Shown here piece by piece: positions 33,886 to 36,620 of a stretch of DNA of 36,620 nt. A program made the translations under genes and the position numbers. The notes under the pieces are model-generated. The model was not told where the DNA came from. It did no database searches and saw only the letters and a list, made by a program, of their open reading frames with translations. The stretch lies in contig JAGNUG010000027.1 in the NCBI GenBank assembly GCA_017987115.1, positions 1 to 36,620 of the forward strand, read 5' to 3'. The stretch comes from Flavobacteriales bacterium (GTDB lineage Bacteria > Bacteroidota > Bacteroidia > Flavobacteriales_F > PHOS-HE28). The first letter of the stretch is position 1; every line of letters begins with the position of its first letter.

Positions 33886-35073
33886 ATGGCAAAGGAGACT
33901 TACAAAAGGGATAAACCCCACGTCAATATCGGTACCATCGGTCACGTTGACCATGGTAAGACCACGTTGACCGCAGCAATAACAACAGTTCTGGCCGGCA
34001 AAGGCCTTTCCGAATTGCGCAGCTTCGATTCTATCGATAACGCACCGGAGGAAAAAGAACGCGGTATTACCATTAACACCTCACACGTGGAGTATTCGAC
34101 GGCTGCCCGTCACTATGCGCACGTTGATTGCCCAGGCCACGCTGACTATGTGAAGAACATGGTTACCGGTGCTGCACAAATGGACGGAGCTATTCTCGTT
34201 GTAGCTTCTACTGATGGTCCAATGCCACAGACCCGTGAGCACATTCTTCTTGGTCGTCAGGTTGGCGTTCCGAAGTTGGTCGTATTCATGAACAAAGTGG
34301 ATATGGTGGATGATGCTGAATTGCTCGATCTCGTTGAGATGGAGGTTCGCGAGCTTCTTTCATTCTATGATTATGATGGTGACAATACTCCTGTGATCCG
34401 TGGTAGCGCTTTGGGCGGACTGAACGGTGAGGCGAAGTGGGTTGATAGCATCATGGCTCTAATGGATGCTGTTGATACTTGGATCCCTGTTCCTCCACGT
34501 GAGGTTGACAAGCCTTTCTTGATGAGCGTAGAGGACGTGTTCTCGATCACAGGTCGCGGAACTGTTGCTACCGGCCGTATCGAAACAGGTGTTGTAAAGA
34601 CCGGCGAAGAGGTGGAGATCATCGGAATGCAGGAAGAAAAGATGAAAAGCACCTGTACTGGTGTTGAAATGTTCCGCAAGCTTCTCGATCGTGGTGAGGC
34701 CGGTGACAACGTTGGTCTTCTTCTTCGTGGTATTGAGAAAGATCAGATCCGTCGTGGTATGGTCATCGCTAAGCCAGGAAGTATTACGCCACACACCGAT
34801 TTCAAAGCTGAGATCTATGTGTTGAAGAAAGAAGAGGGTGGACGTCACACACCATTCCATAATAAGTATCGCCCTCAGTTCTACTTCCGCACAACGGACG
34901 TTACCGGAGAGATCACTATGGAAGCTGGTCGTGAGATGATCATGCCTGGTGATAACGTAACGATCAGTGTACAATTGATCGTTCCGATCGCTATGTCCAA
35001 GGGTCTTCGTTTCGCTATTCGTGAAGGTGGACGTACCGTAGGAGCTGGACAGGTAACAGAGATCGTTAAGTAA
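33886..35073 (+). CDS. tuf: Elongation factor Tu
   Basis: 395 aa. This GTPase delivers aminoacyl-tRNA to the ribosome. G1 GHVDHGKT (19-26), the effector segment [13 protein letters not shown]3 [12 protein letters not shown] (near 81), G4 NKVD (near 136) and G5 RGSALGG are all present. Domains 2 and 3 follow ([29 protein letters not shown]). The upstream tRNAs probably belong to the same transcript, and tRNA-Trp-secE-nusG follow. No other tuf copy is in the window. No Shine-Dalgarno before the ATG. Confidence 0.99.
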   Translation: MAKETYKRDKPHVNIGTIGHVDHGKTTLTAAITTVLAGKGLSELRSFDSIDNAPEEKERGITINTSHVEYSTAARHYAHVDCPGHADYVKNMVTGAAQMDGAILVVASTDGPMPQTREHILLGRQVGVPKLVVFMNKVDMVDDAELLDLVEMEVRELLSFYDYDGDNTPVIRGSALGGLNGEAKWVDSIMALMDAVDTWIPVPPREVDKPFLMSVEDVFSITGRGTVATGRIETGVVKTGEEVEIIGMQEEKMKSTCTGVEMFRKLLDRGEAGDNVGLLLRGIEKDQIRRGMVIAKPGSITPHTDFKAEIYVLKKEEGGRHTPFHNKYRPQFYFRTTDVTGEITMEAGREMIMPGDNVTISVQLIVPIAMSKGLRFAIREGGRTVGAGQVTEIVK

Positions 35074-35093
35074 ATTCCAAAACCTCAGGAGGC

Positions 35094-35138
35094 AAGGCTG
35101 ATCTGCCGTACGGCAGATCAGCCTTCGCCACCCGAAGG
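35094..35138 (+). repeat. 32-nt perfect palindrome with overlapping second hairpin between tuf and tRNA-Trp
   Basis: Positions 35094-35125 are perfectly self-complementary (left half AAGGCTGATCTGCCGT), starting 20 nt after the tuf stop. No T run follows, so it is not a standard intrinsic terminator. A second stem, CCTTCG (35122-35127) with CGAAGG (35133-35138), shares four bases with the 3' arm of the first, so the two full folds compete. It might be an RNase III processing or mRNA-stability element, a partial attenuator, or a REP-like repeat. Confidence 0.8.
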
Positions 35139-35161
35139 GTAGGGGAAACAGGAACAGACCT

Positions 35162-35234
35162 ACGGGTGTAGCTCAATTGGTAGAGCGAAGGTCTCCAAAA
35201 CCTTAGGCTGCGGGTTCGATTCCTGCCACCCGTG
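35162..35234 (+). tRNA. tRNA-Trp (anticodon CCA)
   Basis: Acceptor ACGGGTG (35162-35168) pairs with CACCCGT (35227-35233), discriminator G35234; D-arm GCTCAATTGGTAGAGC; anticodon CCA in CTCCAAA; T-arm GCGGGTTCGATTCCTGC. The 3' CCA is not encoded. It sits in the conserved tuf-trnW-secE arrangement. Confidence 0.96.
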
Positions 35235-35253
35235 CAAGTAAAAGACAGAACAA

Positions 35254-35487
35254 GTGGCAAGCATAAAAACATACGTTAGCGAAAGCTACAACGAGTTGGT
35301 TCACAAAGTGAGTTGGCCTACTTGGAAGGACCTGCAGGCCAGCGCTATCGTTGTGCTTGTTTCAGCGTTGATCATTTCATTGATCATCTTTTTGATGGAC
35401 TACATCTTTGGGGTGCAGAACATGGGCCAAGGGGATACCAATCCATGGAAAGGTATGATCGGGTTTATCTATAAGCTGATCCAATAA
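35254..35487 (+). CDS. secE: Protein translocase subunit SecE
   Basis: 77 aa, single-TM form. It clamps SecY in the inner-membrane channel. GTG start at 35254, 19 nt after tRNA-Trp. An amphipathic helix (YNELVHKVSWPTWKDLQASA) contains the conserved W-P-T segment, then one TM helix about 30-52 (IVVLVSALIISLIIFLMDYI) and a short tail. nusG starts 5 nt after the stop. Confidence 0.96.
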   Translation: MASIKTYVSESYNELVHKVSWPTWKDLQASAIVVLVSALIISLIIFLMDYIFGVQNMGQGDTNPWKGMIGFIYKLIQ

Positions 35488-35492
35488 GCGTT

Positions 35493-36053
35493 ATGGCCGA
35501 GACAACGACATCAACCAAGAAATGGTACGTGGTACGTGCCATCAGCGGTAAGGAAAAGAAGGTGAAGGAATTGATCGATAACGAGATCCGTCGTTCAACA
35601 CTCGGGAACCACGTAGCGCAAGTGCTTATTCCAATGGAGAAGTTCTTCCAGATCCGTGATGGAAAAAAGGTAAGCAAGGAGCGAAATTTCTTCCCGGGTT
35701 ATGTTCTTATGGAGGCTGATCTTACCGGTGAGATTGCTCACACGATCAAACAAATGCCGAATGTGATCGGCTTTCTTGGCTCTGAAAAGGGCGGCGAGCC
35801 AATGCCATTGCGGCAGGCAGAAGTGAACCGGATCCTCGGAACGGTTGATGAACTAGCCGATTCGGATGAAAGTAACCATAACCCGTTCCATATGGGCGAG
35901 ACTGTAAAAGTCATCGATGGGCCTTTCAATGGTTTCAATGGAATGATCGAGGAGATCAACGAAGAAAAGAAGAAGCTTAAAGTGATGGTGAAGATCTTCG
36001 GTCGGAAGACTCCGCTTGAACTTAGCTTCATGCAAGTAGAAAAAGAAATGTGA
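35493..36053 (+). CDS. nusG: Transcription termination/antitermination protein NusG
   Basis: 186 aa, normal length. It binds RNA polymerase, suppresses pausing and links it to Rho or the ribosome. The NGN domain is about 10-120 (KKWYVVRAISGKEKKVKELI, RNFFPGYVLMEADLTGE, NVIGFLGSEKGGEPMPL). The KOW domain is about 133-170 (GETVKVIDGPFNGFNGMIEE), followed by KVMVKIFGRKTPLELSFMQV. It is 5 nt after secE, in the usual secE-nusG-rplK order. Confidence 0.98.
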   Translation: MAETTTSTKKWYVVRAISGKEKKVKELIDNEIRRSTLGNHVAQVLIPMEKFFQIRDGKKVSKERNFFPGYVLMEADLTGEIAHTIKQMPNVIGFLGSEKGGEPMPLRQAEVNRILGTVDELADSDESNHNPFHMGETVKVIDGPFNGFNGMIEEINEEKKKLKVMVKIFGRKTPLELSFMQVEKEM

Positions 36054-36164
36054 GGTTGTTCGCAATCGCACATCCGTTACACGATCAGTGCATCGTGCAT
36101 AGAAAAGAAAAACCAGTCCGAGTCCACCTTAGGTGAACGTTAAACAGGACACAACAAACGAAGA

Positions 36165-36599
36165 ATGAAAGAAGTATCGGGCCTCATTAAACTCCAGATC
36201 AAGGGAGGAGCGGCCAACCCATCACCACCTGTCGGACCAGCTCTTGGTGCCAAAGGGGTAAACATCATGGAGTTCTGCAAGCAGTTCAATGCGCGCACGC
36301 AGGACAAAGCAGGTAAAGTTCTTCCTGCAGTGATCACCGTCTATAGCGACAAGTCGTTCGACTTTGTGATCAAAACTCCACCAGCTGCAGTGCAGATCAT
36401 CGATGCTGCCAAGATCAAAGGCGGTAGTGGTGTTCCACACAGTCAAAAAGTGGGAAGCGTTTCTTGGGATCAGGTGAAAGCCATTGCCGAGGATAAAATG
36501 CCCGACCTCAATTGCTTCACCGTTGAAGGCGCCATGCGAATTGTGGCTGGAACTGCGCGTAGCATGGGTGTAACAGTAACAGGAGATCAACCATTCTAA
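36165..36599 (+). CDS. rplK: Large ribosomal subunit protein uL11
   Basis: 144 aa, usual length. Part of the GTPase-associated centre at the stalk base. The N-terminal domain includes [20 protein letters not shown] and [16 protein letters not shown] (the proline-rich element). The C-terminal rRNA-binding domain runs from about 75 ([20 protein letters not shown], ending [13 protein letters not shown]). The 111-nt gap after nusG has no clear promoter and only a short CACC/GGTG inverted repeat. Confidence 0.98.
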   Translation: MKEVSGLIKLQIKGGAANPSPPVGPALGAKGVNIMEFCKQFNARTQDKAGKVLPAVITVYSDKSFDFVIKTPPAAVQIIDAAKIKGGSGVPHSQKVGSVSWDQVKAIAEDKMPDLNCFTVEGAMRIVAGTARSMGVTVTGDQPF

Positions 36600-36611
36600 A
36601 CCCAGCACGCT

Positions 36612-36620
36612 ATGGCACAG
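36612..36620 (+). CDS. rplA: Start of rplA (large ribosomal subunit protein uL1), cut by window edge
   Basis: Only ATG GCA CAG is visible, 12 nt after the rplK stop. The near-universal rplK-rplA order makes rplA the likely identity; the sequence itself cannot prove it. Confidence 0.5.

Noticed and set aside
35086-35091. AGGAGG between tuf and the palindrome as a ribosome-binding site
   Set aside because: No start codon follows at a usable distance, and Shine-Dalgarno use is rare in this phylum.
35066-35272. Minus-strand ORF over the tuf-tRNA-Trp junction
   Set aside because: It is an antisense tRNA-Trp artefact (GGRNRTRSLRF pattern) that also crosses the palindrome.

Overview
The window looks like a chromosomal segment of a Bacteroidota, most likely a Flavobacteriales-type gliding or surface-active bacterium. 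The evidence is the set of proteins with type IX secretion (T9SS) sorting domains, a fused SecDF, a type III glutamine synthetase, the Bacteroidota form of PurM, TAnnTTTG-type -7 promoter elements, near absence of Shine-Dalgarno sequences, and the order xer recombinase - hpf - tRNAs - tuf - tRNA-Trp - secE - nusG - rplK. I see no prophage, insertion sequence or CRISPR array.

Layout. Positions 1-9014, all on the minus strand, form a secretion and cell-surface block. It holds two large paralogous secreted multidomain proteins; the first runs off the left edge and contains ~79-aa tandem repeats. Next comes an ECF sigma factor followed 3 nt later by a membrane-anchored PKD protein ending in a gliding-motility/T9SS-type C-terminal domain, an arrangement that suggests a sigma/anti-sigma pair. 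mdh (plus) converges on an FG-GAP repeat protein with a T9SS sorting tail (minus) over a 30-nt perfect palindrome.

From 13022 almost everything is on the plus strand. First come an envelope and export set: a SecDF fusion carrying an OmpA-like peptidoglycan-binding domain inside its SecD periplasmic region, then TatA, a type III glutamine synthetase, and a PorE-like TPR/PD40/carboxypeptidase-regulatory/OmpA protein. Next is a housekeeping stretch: purM, prfA, pyrF, a DUF2851 protein overlapping a PspC-like protein, a K+ channel, a dTDP-4-dehydrorhamnose-reductase-like SDR, a membrane helix-hairpin-helix protein, apt, an acyl-CoA dehydrogenase and rpsU. Last is the translation/transcription cluster: Xer recombinase, hpf, tRNA-Thr, -Tyr, -Gly, -Thr, tuf, tRNA-Trp, secE, nusG, rplK and the first codons of rplA.

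How the genes fit together. Sec (SecDF, SecE) and Tat (TatA) move proteins across the inner membrane. The three large secreted proteins have or should have T9SS sorting domains and would use Sec first and T9SS second. The PorE-like protein and the OmpA domain inside SecDF would both bind peptidoglycan, giving a possible physical link between Sec export and the cell wall or T9SS. The most unusual items are the OmpA-in-SecDF fusion, the ECF sigma factor paired with a membrane-tethered T9SS-type domain protein (with a C10 homopolymer that could slip), and a 32-nt perfect palindrome with an alternative hairpin between tuf and tRNA-Trp.
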